A stretch of DNA of 64,000 bases from Brevundimonas sp. AAP58 (GTDB lineage Bacteria; Pseudomonadota; Alphaproteobacteria; Caulobacterales; Caulobacteraceae). Position numbers and translations under genes: made by a program. Positions 1-8,947 of the stretch are shown one piece after another. The stretch's first letter is position 1; every line of letters starts with the position of its first letter. The stretch spans positions 1-64,000 of the forward strand of contig NZ_LJHU01000077.1 of the NCBI RefSeq assembly GCF_001295975.1. The letters run 5' to 3'. Under the pieces are notes generated by a model. It ran no database searches and had not been told where the DNA came from. It saw only the letters and a program-made list of their open reading frames with translations.

Positions 1-1866
1 GCTCGCGCCGGAGAGGCGGCAAGCCTCGACCTGAACCCGCCCTGGTCCCGGCGATCCATCGCCGTCGCCTGGGCGGCGGCTGTGGTTCTCGCCGCCGCGA
101 TCCTGCTGTGGCCCGCCGCCCGCACCGAGAGCGCCGCCTCAACCGATCCGACCGCGCCAGACGCATCCGGTCCGCCCGTCCTGACATCGTTCCGCCTGCG
201 CATCGTCCCGCCCGCCTACACCGGTCTGCCCGCCCGCGAGCAGGCGACGCTGGACGCCAGCGTGCCGGAGGGCTCTCGGCTGGAATGGACCGTCGGCCTG
301 TCACCCGCCCCGGCCTCGGCCGCCCTGTCCTTCCCCGAGGCCGCGCCCCTTCCGCTCGTCCGAACCGGCGAGGCCTGGTTCGCCAGCCGGATCGCCAGCC
401 AACCCTTCCTCTATCGCGTCGAGGCCCCCGATCTGGCGCGCCAGCGGCTGGGCCGCATCGACGTCGTCGCCGACGCCCCGCCGGCCATCCGCCTGATCGA
501 GCCCGACAGCCAGCTGGTCCAGATCGCGCCGGGCCAGACCCGCTGGACCGTCGTGTTCGAGGCGTCGGACGACTACGGCGTGATGTCCGCCGCCACCCTG
601 CGCATCACCTTGGCCAAGGGCGAGGGCGAACAGGTCACGGTGACCGAGACCACGCGGGGTATCGCAGGCACCGGAGAAGCGCGGCAACGGCGATTCGCCG
701 TCACCTTCGACCTGGCGCGCGAAGGCATGGAGCCCGCCTCGGACATGATCGTGCAGCTGATCGTGACCGACAATCGGCCTAGCGGGGCCCAGAGGGTCGA
801 GGGGCCGAGCGTCATCCTGCGCTGGCCCTCGGCGTTGGGTCTGGCGGATGGGTTGGACGGCATGGCTCAATCGGTCTTGCCGGCCTACTTCCGCAGCCAG
901 CGCCAGATCATCATCGACGCCGAGGCCCTGATCGCCGAGCAGCGGCGGCTGGACCGTCAGACCTTCATCAGCCGGTCCAACGCGCTCGGAGGCGACCAGG
1001 CGACCCTGCGCAACCGCTACGGCCAGTTCCTCGGCGGCGAGAACGAGCCGGTCGGCAACGCCCTTCCCACCAACGACGCCCCGGCGCGCCCGGTGGTGGC
1101 GCCGCTGCCGACCAATGACGCCCCGGCGGCCTCGACGACCCAAACTCCGGCGCGGACCCCAGAGCGGCCCCCCCTGGAAGAGGGCCACAGCTACGACGAT
1201 GGCCACGACCATGGCCCGGCCCCGGAGGGTGGCGGCTTCTTCGGCTCGGCGGTGGATGTGCTGAACGAATTCGGCCATGCCCATGATAGCGGCGATGCCG
1301 CGACCCTGTTTGACCCCGGCACACGATCCACCCTGTCCCAGGCGCTGGACGCCATGTGGGCCTCGGAACGGGCTCTGCGACAGGGCGAACCGGCGCAAGC
1401 CCTGCCCCATGCCTACCGCGCTCTGGACCTGCTGAAGGAAGCGCAGCAGGCCACGCGCATCTTCCTGGGCCGCGTTGGCTCGGACCTGCCGCCCGTCGAC
1501 ATGTCGCGCCGCCTGACCGGCGAACGCGACGACATCGTCGCAGGCGCTCTTGCCCCCGCCCCGGAACGCGGCCCGGAGAGCCCGGCCGTGACCGCGTGGC
1601 GTGCGCTGGAGGACCGGCCCGGCGCGCGCCCGGGACTGGAGCTCGAGACCCTGGACGCCTGGGTGCGGCAGAACGCAGGCCGCATCGCCGACCCCTTGTC
1701 GCTCCGCGCCGCCATCGACACGGTGCGGTCCGAACCCACCTGCGCAGACTGCCGGCGCCGCCTGCGCGTGCTGTTGTGGAGCGCCATCCAGCCTCGCGCC
1801 ACGGCCGTCGAACGTCGTGCCACACCACCGGCGCGCGGTCGCCGCTATCTGGACGCCATCCGATGA
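1..1866 (+). CDS. DUF4175-like membrane-anchored protein, 5' end outside window
   Basis: The reading frame is open from base 1, so the gene starts upstream of the window and at least 621 residues are visible. A hydrophobic segment (about residues 20-40 of the visible part) is followed by a large domain with a beta-rich stretch containing ASDDYGV, a motif I associate with DUF4175-type envelope proteins. A low-complexity Pro/Thr and His/Asp-rich stretch (around 1150-1290, with DGHDHG and HAHD) sits mid-protein, and a CADC pair is near the C-terminus. The stop TGA overlaps the ATG of the next gene, so the two are translationally coupled. In alphaproteobacteria such genes often end MoxR/DUF58/DUF4159 envelope clusters; that context is inferred because the upstream side is not visible. 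Function unknown. Confidence 0.6.
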   Translation, partial: ARAGEAASLDLNPPWSRRSIAVAWAAAVVLAAAILLWPAARTESAASTDPTAPDASGPPVLTSFRLRIVPPAYTGLPAREQATLDASVPEGSRLEWTVGLSPAPASAALSFPEAAPLPLVRTGEAWFASRIASQPFLYRVEAPDLARQRLGRIDVVADAPPAIRLIEPDSQLVQIAPGQTRWTVVFEASDDYGVMSAATLRITLAKGEGEQVTVTETTRGIAGTGEARQRRFAVTFDLAREGMEPASDMIVQLIVTDNRPSGAQRVEGPSVILRWPSALGLADGLDGMAQSVLPAYFRSQRQIIIDAEALIAEQRRLDRQTFISRSNALGGDQATLRNRYGQFLGGENEPVGNALPTNDAPARPVVAPLPTNDAPAASTTQTPARTPERPPLEEGHSYDDGHDHGPAPEGGGFFGSAVDVLNEFGHAHDSGDAATLFDPGTRSTLSQALDAMWASERALRQGEPAQALPHAYRALDLLKEAQQATRIFLGRVGSDLPPVDMSRRLTGERDDIVAGALAPAPERGPESPAVTAWRALEDRPGARPGLELETLDAWVRQNAGRIADPLSLRAAIDTVRSEPTCADCRRRLRVLLWSAIQPRATAVERRATPPARGRRYLDAIR

Positions 1867-3647
1867 GCGGGCCGTCCGACCTGTGGCTGGTTTTCCTGAT
1901 CGCCACCGGGGTGGCCATTGGCCTGATCCGCCTTGCGTTCTGGCGACGCGGAGCCCCTCATGGCGCGGCAGGGCCATCTTGGCGTTTCCCCGCCCTGCTC
2001 ACCCTGAATCTGCTCGCTGCCGCGCTGCTTTATCTGACGCTTGACCCACCCGATGTGGGTCTTCGCAGCGGCCATATGGTGGTGCGAACCGCCGGCGCTC
2101 CAGTTGCAGTGGACGCTCGGCCCGGTGATGTGATCGTGAGCCTTCCCGAGGCCTCTCTCGGCGTGGGCGAGAGGGTTCCGGACCTCGCCACGGCGCTTCG
2201 CCGTCATCCAGAGGCTGGTCGGCTGCGCGTGCTCGGCAACGGTCTGGTCGCCAGAGACCAATGGACGGTCGACCGGCCTGTCGACTTCGATCTCGCGAGG
2301 CCACCCATCGGCTTCACTCACCTTGAGCTCCCGCAGCCCGTCGCGCCGGGCGCGCGCTTCACTGTCAGCGGCTCTGTAGGCTCCGTGGCGAGCGGCACCG
2401 TGGAACTGGTCGACCCTTCCGGTGCCGTCGTCGCGCGCATGCCGGTGACATCAGGCTCTCGCTTCGCTGTGCAGGGGGCGGCGCGCGCGGCCGGATCAGC
2501 CCTTTTTGACCTTCGCCTGAAGGATGCTCGTGGGCAGGTCCTGGAGCGGATCGAGATTCCCTTGCAAACGCGCGAAGACTCGCCGCCTCGCGTCGTCGTC
2601 ATGGCTGGCGCGCCGGGTCCCGAGCTTCGCTTCCTTCGCCGCTGGGCTGAAGGCATCGGCATCGATCTATCCCTACAGTTGGCCTTGGGCGCGGGTGTCG
2701 ATCTCACCGTTCGACCGGTGCCGATCACCACCGCCCGCTTGTCCGAAGCCGATCTGCTGGTCATCGACGAACGCCGCTGGGAAATGCTCGGCGGCGACGA
2801 ACGCGCCGCTGTTCGCGCGGCGGTCGCGGGTGGAATGGGCTTGCTGCTGCGGCCGACGGGGCCTCTGTCGCAGACCACGCAGAGCGACTGGGCAGCGCTG
2901 GGTGCGCCGCTGACGGGCGGCGAGACCTTGCGCCCCCTTGCGGTGGAGGCCGCCTCCGGGACCCGTCCCGACCCAACTCCCCCAGATGACACGGCCGCAC
3001 CGGTTCCCGAACTGGTTCGCCGGGACTTCGTCCAGGCTGGAGCCGAGTCGGCAACGCTGCTCAGCGACCCAGACGGGGTGCCGCTCGCGACCTGGCGGCC
3101 ATTTGGCGCTGGCCGCGTCGGCGTGTGGATGGTGGCCAATAGCTACGCTCTGGTCCTCTCGGGCCAGTCAGAGCGCTACGATGCCTTGTGGAGCCGCATG
3201 TTCTCCGTGCTGGCGCGCGGCGAAGGGCAGCCGTCCCCTCGGCTCGACGGGATGGCCCGGGCCGGGCAAAGAGCCAGCCTCTGCGGGATTTCCGAAGACG
3301 ACGTCATGATCGCCCCGACCGGGGCCCGGACCCAACCCCTTCTGGATGCGCGCGCTGGGCCGTCGAGTTGCGCCGCCATCTGGCCACGGGACGCCGGCTG
3401 GCACGCCGTGATGCGAGGCGAGACCGAGCTCGGTCTGGTCTATGTCCATGGTGCGGATGCGGCACCGTCCCTCCTCGCCACCGAGCTTGGAGCCAAGACG
3501 CTGGACCTCGCCCATGCCGCCGTGGAGCGGGAACAGGCGGCGTGGCGCCAGACGACTGATGGGTCTCCCTGGCCCTGGTTTCTAGGGCTGATCGCGGCTC
3601 TGACGAGCCTTTGGTGGCTGGAACGAAAACGTTCGACCAGCGGGTAG
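1863..3647 (+). CDS. Inner-membrane protein with glutamine-amidotransferase-like core, unknown function
   Basis: 594 residues. The ATG at 1863 overlaps the preceding stop (ATGA), which decides the start; the longer in-frame extension upstream is antiparallel noise over gene 1. Two N-terminal membrane segments (about residues 7-25 and 45-62) and one C-terminal segment (about 570-588, followed by RKR) bracket a large periplasmic part. The middle (about 240-350) holds a beta-alpha stretch with VVVMAGAP and DLLVIDERRW that resembles the GATase1-like fold found in BatA/VWA-neighbour proteins; no catalytic Cys-His pair is evident. It probably works with the upstream DUF4175-like protein in envelope biology. 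The assignment rests on architecture and neighbourhood only. Confidence 0.65.
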   Translation: MSGPSDLWLVFLIATGVAIGLIRLAFWRRGAPHGAAGPSWRFPALLTLNLLAAALLYLTLDPPDVGLRSGHMVVRTAGAPVAVDARPGDVIVSLPEASLGVGERVPDLATALRRHPEAGRLRVLGNGLVARDQWTVDRPVDFDLARPPIGFTHLELPQPVAPGARFTVSGSVGSVASGTVELVDPSGAVVARMPVTSGSRFAVQGAARAAGSALFDLRLKDARGQVLERIEIPLQTREDSPPRVVVMAGAPGPELRFLRRWAEGIGIDLSLQLALGAGVDLTVRPVPITTARLSEADLLVIDERRWEMLGGDERAAVRAAVAGGMGLLLRPTGPLSQTTQSDWAALGAPLTGGETLRPLAVEAASGTRPDPTPPDDTAAPVPELVRRDFVQAGAESATLLSDPDGVPLATWRPFGAGRVGVWMVANSYALVLSGQSERYDALWSRMFSVLARGEGQPSPRLDGMARAGQRASLCGISEDDVMIAPTGARTQPLLDARAGPSSCAAIWPRDAGWHAVMRGETELGLVYVHGADAAPSLLATELGAKTLDLAHAAVEREQAAWRQTTDGSPWPWFLGLIAALTSLWWLERKRSTSG

Positions 3648-3723
3648 ACCAGCCACGGTCCAAGGCTGTCCCAAACGTCCGCGAGCCGTTAAACTTGGCC
3701 CGGGGACTGAGGTGGGGCTTGGC

Positions 3724-4695
3724 ATGAGGGACGCGCGACCCAGCTGGGGACGCACGGCGCTGATTGGATCGACTGGGTTCGTGGGCGGCGTGCTCGCAAG
3801 CCATGTCGCTTTCGATGCGGCCTATGCGTCAGCCACCATCGACCGCATCTCTGGCGAGACGTTCGACACCGTGATTTGCGCCGGCGCGCCAGCGACCATG
3901 TGGCGGGCGAATGCGGACCCGGTCCGCGACCTGGCGAACCTGGAGAGCCTCGTCAACACGCTGACCAGGGCCAGGATCGAACGGCTGGTGCTCATTTCAA
4001 CGATCGCGGTGCTTGCCGATCCAGCGGCCGGGGCAGATGAGACGACGACGGAGTTCGAGACGACCCTCGCCTATGGTCGGCATCGTCGCTGGCTGGAGAC
4101 TGCGCTCGCCGAACGCTTCCGGACGTTGATCCTGCGCCTTCCGGCCGTGTTCGGCCCGGGTCTTCGGAAGAACTTTCTCTTCGACCTGCGCCACCCCATG
4201 CCCGCTTTCCTGAAGCCGGATCGTTTCGAGATCCTGCGGGCTCGACTGCACGGCGGCCCCGCCGGGACGCTTCAGACGGTCTATATCGCCGACACGGCGA
4301 CCGGCCTGATGACACTGGACCGCGACGCCCTGTCGGATCATCCAGAGGGTGCGGCCCTGATCGAGGCGGTCGTGGACGCCGGGTTCAGCGCGACGGCGTT
4401 CACCCATCCCGACAGCCGGTTTCAGTTCTACGGGCTGGGCAGCCTCGCCGATGACATATCGGCAGCAGTCGCCCTGGATCTCGATCTGCTCCACCTGGCG
4501 GTAGAGCCCTGGCGCGCGGGCGATCTTTGCGAGCGTCTGACAGGGCGCCCTCTCGCCCTCAGCGAGGCCCCTCGTCGGACGGAGGACATGCGCACGCTTC
4601 ATGCCGAAGCCCTGGGCGGCATCGGCTCCTATCTGCGCTCCCGCGAACAGGTGATCGAGGCGATCCAGACGGATTGGGACGCAGGGTGCTGGTGA
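3724..4695 (+). CDS. NAD(P)-dependent epimerase/dehydratase-like protein
   Basis: 323 residues from ATG 3724, which follows a GAGG at 3709-3712. A GTG at 3712 would add four residues and cannot be excluded. The N-terminus carries a Rossmann glycine motif, GSTGFVGG. The region LVLISTIAVLAD is the usual strand before the catalytic Ser/Thr, and AYGRHRRWLE occupies the place of the YxxxK motif, but the lysine is arginine here. Family members modify nucleotide-linked or free sugars. It is the first gene of six with successive 4-nt or shorter overlaps, so it likely supplies or modifies the sugar used by the downstream glycosyltransferases. The substrate cannot be read from the sequence. Confidence 0.75.
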   Translation: MRDARPSWGRTALIGSTGFVGGVLASHVAFDAAYASATIDRISGETFDTVICAGAPATMWRANADPVRDLANLESLVNTLTRARIERLVLISTIAVLADPAAGADETTTEFETTLAYGRHRRWLETALAERFRTLILRLPAVFGPGLRKNFLFDLRHPMPAFLKPDRFEILRARLHGGPAGTLQTVYIADTATGLMTLDRDALSDHPEGAALIEAVVDAGFSATAFTHPDSRFQFYGLGSLADDISAAVALDLDLLHLAVEPWRAGDLCERLTGRPLALSEAPRRTEDMRTLHAEALGGIGSYLRSREQVIEAIQTDWDAGCW

Positions 4696-5543
4696 TGCAG
4701 CTGGCTGTATCGAACATCGCCTGGCGGACGGACGAGGACGAAGCCGCACTTGATCGACTTCAGGCTCTCGGTGTCCAAGGACTGGAAATCGCTCCGGGAC
4801 TGGCGTTTGCCGGACAGCCCGATCCGGTCAGGCCCGACCAGGCCGTCATCGATTCGTGGCGGTCCCGCCTGGAGAGACGCGGCCTCGCACTGGTTTCCAT
4901 GCAGTCGCTGCTGTTCGGACAGCACCAGGCCAGCCTGTTTGGGGACAAGATCGGGCGACAGGTCTTCGAAACCGGCATGCAGGCGGCCATTGATCTGGCG
5001 GGAAGACTGAGGTGTCCGAACCTGGTGCTCGGATCTCCCGCCGCGCGCAGGATTCCCGATCATCTCGATCACGACGCCGCCGAACAGATGGCCATCGATC
5101 TCATCTATCGGCTGGGCGACCGTTGCCGTGCGATCGGAACCAGGATCTCGCTGGAACCGATCCCCAGGGCCTATGGTGCGAACTTCCTGAACACGTTCGC
5201 CGAGACGGTCGCATTCGTCCAACGGCTCGGCCACCCCTGCATCAAGGTCAATCTGGATATCGGAGCCCTGACCATGAACGGGGAAACGGCATCGACCCTC
5301 GACACCCTGCCAAGGACAGCGGACGTCATCGGTCACGTGCACATCAGCGAACCGGAGCTCGCTCTGGCACCTGCCGAGGTGTCTCGTCTGACCGAAATTC
5401 TCTCAGCCCTGCGCAGGGTTGGTTGTGGTCACTGGACCTCCATCGAGATGCGATCCACGGAAGGGGACAACCTGGCTCGCCTCGTGACCGGCGTGCAGCG
5501 GGCCCAGACGGCCATTCGCCAGAGCCAGGGCGACCAGAAATGA
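4695..5543 (+). CDS. Sugar phosphate isomerase/epimerase family TIM-barrel protein
   Basis: 282 residues. The ATG at 4695 overlaps the previous stop (TGATG). The protein shows the xylose-isomerase-like TIM-barrel pattern: an early metal-ligand-like Glu in LEIAPG, a central LEPIPR, VNLDIG, HVHISEP and a late SIEM, which are the usual metal-ligand strands of this superfamily. Members isomerise or epimerise sugars, inosose or related polyols. Tight coupling to the preceding epimerase-like gene and following glycosyltransferases suggests a role in making an unusual sugar or cyclitol rather than in catabolism. Cytoplasmic; no signal peptide. Confidence 0.8.
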   Translation: MQLAVSNIAWRTDEDEAALDRLQALGVQGLEIAPGLAFAGQPDPVRPDQAVIDSWRSRLERRGLALVSMQSLLFGQHQASLFGDKIGRQVFETGMQAAIDLAGRLRCPNLVLGSPAARRIPDHLDHDAAEQMAIDLIYRLGDRCRAIGTRISLEPIPRAYGANFLNTFAETVAFVQRLGHPCIKVNLDIGALTMNGETASTLDTLPRTADVIGHVHISEPELALAPAEVSRLTEILSALRRVGCGHWTSIEMRSTEGDNLARLVTGVQRAQTAIRQSQGDQK

Positions 5544-6508
5544 CGGTGGAACACCTCGCCTCCTTCTGTCTCGTCGGTGACAGGGATGAAGGCCTGCCTG
5601 CGCGCCTGACCGAGCTTGTGGGGCATCTGGCCGAGAGGAACCGGCATTACGAAGTGATCCTCGTCATCGGCGAAGCCCATCGGCCAGAGGTGCTGTCAGC
5701 CGGCCGGGATCTGGCGCGACTGACCAATCTGCGCATTCTGATCGTTGCCGACGGCACCAATCCCTATCGACGTCGTCGACTGGCGGCGGCGGAGGCGCTG
5801 GGCGATGTTGTGGTCCTGACCGACCATAACGAAGCCGCGCGCTTGGACCTCACCGCGTTTGCTGAGCAGGCCCTGACCACCGGACGCATCGTGATGGGCG
5901 CGCGGCGGACAGCGAGGACAGAGCTGCTGGCACTTCACGGGCCCTTGCGTGTGCTCTCGGGATACCGCGTCGATACGCGCGACCTTCGAACGATCGCACT
6001 CCCCCGGACCAGTCTGACGCGGCTTCTGGCGCGCCCGACGGCAGGGCTCGATCTTCGATTCGAGGCGAAACGCGCGCCTGAACGCTATGTCCGCAAGTTG
6101 GTTGACGACCGCCATCTGACAGACCGACTGCTGAGGGGACGCCGGATCGACCTGCTCGTGGAGCTGATTTCCGCGTCCGGACCCCGGTTCCTGAAGGGCT
6201 TCGCCTTGATCGCGGTGTTCACGCTGATCGCATCCATCGGCTATGCGGCCTATGCGGTGGGTGCCCTGCTGCTGATCGAACAGCTTCAGCCTGGCTGGTT
6301 CACCATCTCCATGGCGCTCAGCGGCCTGACGGCCTTCCTGTCGCTATGGGCGGCGATCGGTTCTCTGGCCCAGGCCCGGCTTCTTGAACTCATCGACAGC
6401 CGCCAGCGCGACGAGGTGATCGAGGAGATCGGGGCTGTCAGCTTCTTCAGGGAGGCCGATCTGCTCAACGTCGCGCTGAACGACGGCTCCAACGGGACCA
6501 GCCCATGA
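5540..6508 (+). CDS. Glycosyltransferase-2-like membrane protein
   Basis: 322 residues from ATG 5540, overlapping the previous stop by 4 nt (ATGA). The N-terminal half follows the GT2 layout: VILVIGEAHRPEV, then RILIVADGTNPYRRRR and VVVLTDHNEAA where a DxD-type site is expected; the canonical DxD is not obvious, so catalysis is uncertain. Two membrane segments lie near residues 217-246 and 253-278, followed by an acidic, amphipathic cytosolic tail. The pattern resembles DPM-like polyprenyl-phosphate glycosyltransferases with C-terminal anchors. It precedes a second GT2 gene and, further on, a GtrA-type membrane protein. Confidence 0.7.
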   Translation: MTVEHLASFCLVGDRDEGLPARLTELVGHLAERNRHYEVILVIGEAHRPEVLSAGRDLARLTNLRILIVADGTNPYRRRRLAAAEALGDVVVLTDHNEAARLDLTAFAEQALTTGRIVMGARRTARTELLALHGPLRVLSGYRVDTRDLRTIALPRTSLTRLLARPTAGLDLRFEAKRAPERYVRKLVDDRHLTDRLLRGRRIDLLVELISASGPRFLKGFALIAVFTLIASIGYAAYAVGALLLIEQLQPGWFTISMALSGLTAFLSLWAAIGSLAQARLLELIDSRQRDEVIEEIGAVSFFREADLLNVALNDGSNGTSP

Positions 6509-7326
6509 CGCCAGGCAGCGAACTTGCGCGGCGAAACTGGAGCGTTCCCGTGTTCGACGTCGAGGTCTTCGAGGCCCGTCGCACCCGCCATGCCGTGGTC
6601 ATACCGGTCATGAACGAAGGAGAGCGGATCCGGGGTCAGTTGGCCTTGATGAAGTCGATTGGCCTCGACATGACGGCGGATATCGTCATCGCTGACGGCG
6701 GCTCGACAGACGGCTCTACCGATCCTGAATGCCTCCGGGCTCTGGGCGTTCGTGCCTGCCTGACCAAGCGGGGCCCCGGGGGCCTTTCGGCGCAACTGCG
6801 CTGCGCCTACGCGTGGGTGCTCGATGAGGGCTACGACGGCGTCGTGACCATCGACGGCAATGGCAAGGACGGGGTCGAGACCGTGCCGCGATTCCTGGCG
6901 GCGCTGGACGACGGCTATGGCTACGTCCAGGCATCCCGGTACATACGCGGCGGACATGAGGAAAACACCCCCTGGCTGCGTACCCTGGCGATCCGGCTGA
7001 TCCATGCGCCCGTGCTGAGTCTGGCGGCCGGGCGATGGCTGACCGACACCACCCAAGGCTATCGGGCCTATTCGCGCGACTATCTGCTCGATCCCCGCGT
7101 CCAGCCGTTTCGGGACGTCTTCGTGCGCTATGAACTCCTGGCCTATCTGACCGTGCGGGCGTCGCAGCTGGGCTATCGCGTGCGCGAGGTCCCAACGTCA
7201 CGCGTCTATCCGAAAGGCGAAGCCATTCCGACCAAGATCCGGGGGTTTCGTCCCCTGTTTGATCTCCTGGTCGTGCTGTGGCGGACCATTACCCGCGCCT
7301 ATCATCCAAGGCTCGACCCGACATGA
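6505..7326 (+). CDS. Glycosyltransferase family 2 (dolichol-phosphate mannosyltransferase-like)
   Basis: 273 residues; ATG at 6505 overlaps the upstream stop by 4 nt. The GT-A fold is clear: VVIPVMNEGERI (about residue 32), ADGGSTDGST (about 63) and VTIDGNGKDG (about 115) in the metal/nucleotide-sugar region, then TTQGYRAYSRDYL, typical of DPM-like acceptor loops. There are no convincing membrane segments, so it would act at the cytoplasmic face, transferring a sugar from a nucleotide carrier to a lipid phosphate or glycan. With GtrA in the same operon, production of a lipid-linked monosaccharide for flipping is a reasonable inference. Confidence 0.85.
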   Translation: MTPGSELARRNWSVPVFDVEVFEARRTRHAVVIPVMNEGERIRGQLALMKSIGLDMTADIVIADGGSTDGSTDPECLRALGVRACLTKRGPGGLSAQLRCAYAWVLDEGYDGVVTIDGNGKDGVETVPRFLAALDDGYGYVQASRYIRGGHEENTPWLRTLAIRLIHAPVLSLAAGRWLTDTTQGYRAYSRDYLLDPRVQPFRDVFVRYELLAYLTVRASQLGYRVREVPTSRVYPKGEAIPTKIRGFRPLFDLLVVLWRTITRAYHPRLDPT

Positions 7327-8453
7327 GCCGGCCGGCCTGGGACGCGGTGGTCATCGGCGGCGGCTTCTTCGGCTGCTGCCTTGCCCTGGTGCTCCGAACC
7401 GCCTGCGACCGCGTTCTGCTTCTGGAACGCGAGCCAGAGCTTCTGACCCGAGCTTCAAAGGTCAATCAGGCGAGGGTGCATACGGGATTTCATTATCCGC
7501 GCAGCATGATCACCGCGCGCCGGTCGCGGGCTCTGCAAGCCCGGTTCACCGCGGCCTTTCCAGACGCGATCGTTCGCGATTTCCGGATGCTTTACGCCGT
7601 GGCCCGGCATCGTTCGAAGGTCACCGCGTCGCGCTTCTCGGCCCTGTTCCACGCGCTGGAAGCCCCCTTCACCCAGGCCAGTCGCGCTGACACCGCCCTG
7701 TTCGACCCCGAGCAGATCGAGGCGGTCTATGCCTGCCAGGAGTTCGCCTTCGACTGGCGAGCCTTGCGCCAGTCCCTTGCCCAACGATTGGATGCTGCTG
7801 GCGTCGTCGTGCGAACCGGACTGGAGGCTCGCCGGATCGCCAACATGGAAACCGGCCTGCGCATCGAAACGGGCGGCGGAGACTTCATCGCAGATGCTGC
7901 GTTCAACGTCACCTATGCGGGCCTGAACGATCTGGCGCTCGCGTCCAGCCTTCCAGGGCTGGCCATCAAGCATGAATGGGCTGAGGTCGCGCTGGTGGCA
8001 CCGCCCCCTGACCTGTCCAACCTCGCCATCACGGTGATGGACGGTCCCTTCTTTTCGACCATGCCCTATCCGGCAGAAGACCTGCATTCCCTGACGCATG
8101 TCCGCTACACGCCCCATGCCGCATGGACCGATGACCGCACGGGGCCCACGCGGTCGATCGCCGAGACGCTGCCGCGTCAGTCGCGGGCGCGCGAGATGAT
8201 CCTCGATGCAGCGCGCTACCTCCCGTGCATGATCGAGGCGCGGCATGAGCGATCGCTGTGGGACGTCAAGACGGTGCGAACACAGAACGAGATCGACGAC
8301 GCCCGCCCGATCCTGATTCATCGGCACGCCGATTGCCCTCGCATGGTCAGCATTCTGGGGGCCAAACTCGACAACGTCTTCGACCTGCTGGAGGCGCTGC
8401 CCGCCATCGACGAGCGGTGGCGCGACGTGCGGCCCGAGGCGGTGTTCGCATGA
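7323..8453 (+). CDS. FAD-dependent oxidoreductase of a polysaccharide-cluster type
   Basis: 376 residues from ATG 7323, which overlaps the previous stop (ATGA). The N-terminal dinucleotide-binding motif VVIGGGFFGCCLAL (about residues 9-22) ends in a strand with LLLEREPEL. It is followed near residue 46 by VNQARVHTGFHYPRS, a segment I recognise from flavoproteins encoded in O-antigen and capsule clusters. The fold is DAO/GlpO-like. The likely role is oxidation of a sugar or cyclitol intermediate made by the operon's isomerase and epimerase, but no substrate is established. No signal peptide. Confidence 0.75.
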   Translation: MSRPAWDAVVIGGGFFGCCLALVLRTACDRVLLLEREPELLTRASKVNQARVHTGFHYPRSMITARRSRALQARFTAAFPDAIVRDFRMLYAVARHRSKVTASRFSALFHALEAPFTQASRADTALFDPEQIEAVYACQEFAFDWRALRQSLAQRLDAAGVVVRTGLEARRIANMETGLRIETGGGDFIADAAFNVTYAGLNDLALASSLPGLAIKHEWAEVALVAPPPDLSNLAITVMDGPFFSTMPYPAEDLHSLTHVRYTPHAAWTDDRTGPTRSIAETLPRQSRAREMILDAARYLPCMIEARHERSLWDVKTVRTQNEIDDARPILIHRHADCPRMVSILGAKLDNVFDLLEALPAIDERWRDVRPEAVFA

Positions 8454-8848
8454 GGCGGTCCTGGCGCTACCTCGCCGTGGTCGTGGTCGGCTTCGGCATC
8501 GACCTTGGTCTGGCGCTGATCCTGAACCGGTGGATCGGGCTGGACCTGACGCTGGCGGCGGCGGGCGGGTTCGTCGCCGCCCTCCTCACCAACTACCTGC
8601 TGTTCGAGACCTGGGCCTTTGGAACCGGCGAAAGCCGCCTGTCGTTGCGTCGGCTTGCGGCCACGGCGGCTTCGGCGCTGATCGCCCTGGGCGTCCGACT
8701 GACGGCGATCGCCGGTCTGACCCTGTGGATGAGGGCCTCGGATACCCTGACGGCCGCCGCCATCCTCGTCGCAGCGGCCGCCCTGTCCTTGCTGGTCAAC
8801 TGGACCCTGGTCTCGCGGATCTTCAGCCGCGAGATCGAAGCAAGATAG
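8450..8848 (+). CDS. GtrA-like four-helix membrane protein
   Basis: 132 residues; ATG at 8450 overlaps the upstream stop by 4 nt. Four hydrophobic helices can be drawn (about residues 7-24, 31-50, 66-90 and 97-118), and FVAALLTNYLLFETWAFG matches the GtrA/DPMS-associated family. GtrA proteins are thought to flip polyprenyl-phosphate-linked sugars, working with a GT2 synthase. As the last gene of the six-gene operon it supports a pathway in which a lipid-linked sugar is made inside and translocated outward. Confidence 0.85.
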   Translation: MRRSWRYLAVVVVGFGIDLGLALILNRWIGLDLTLAAAGGFVAALLTNYLLFETWAFGTGESRLSLRRLAATAASALIALGVRLTAIAGLTLWMRASDTLTAAAILVAAAALSLLVNWTLVSRIFSREIEAR

Positions 8849-8947
8849 GCCTCGAGCTGTCGGAGCGGTCGCTGTTTCGGCCGCCAGCTTTCCTTCGCCC
8901 TGCCGCGGCCAAAGCGCCAGGCGGCGAAGGCGATGGCTCCACCACGG

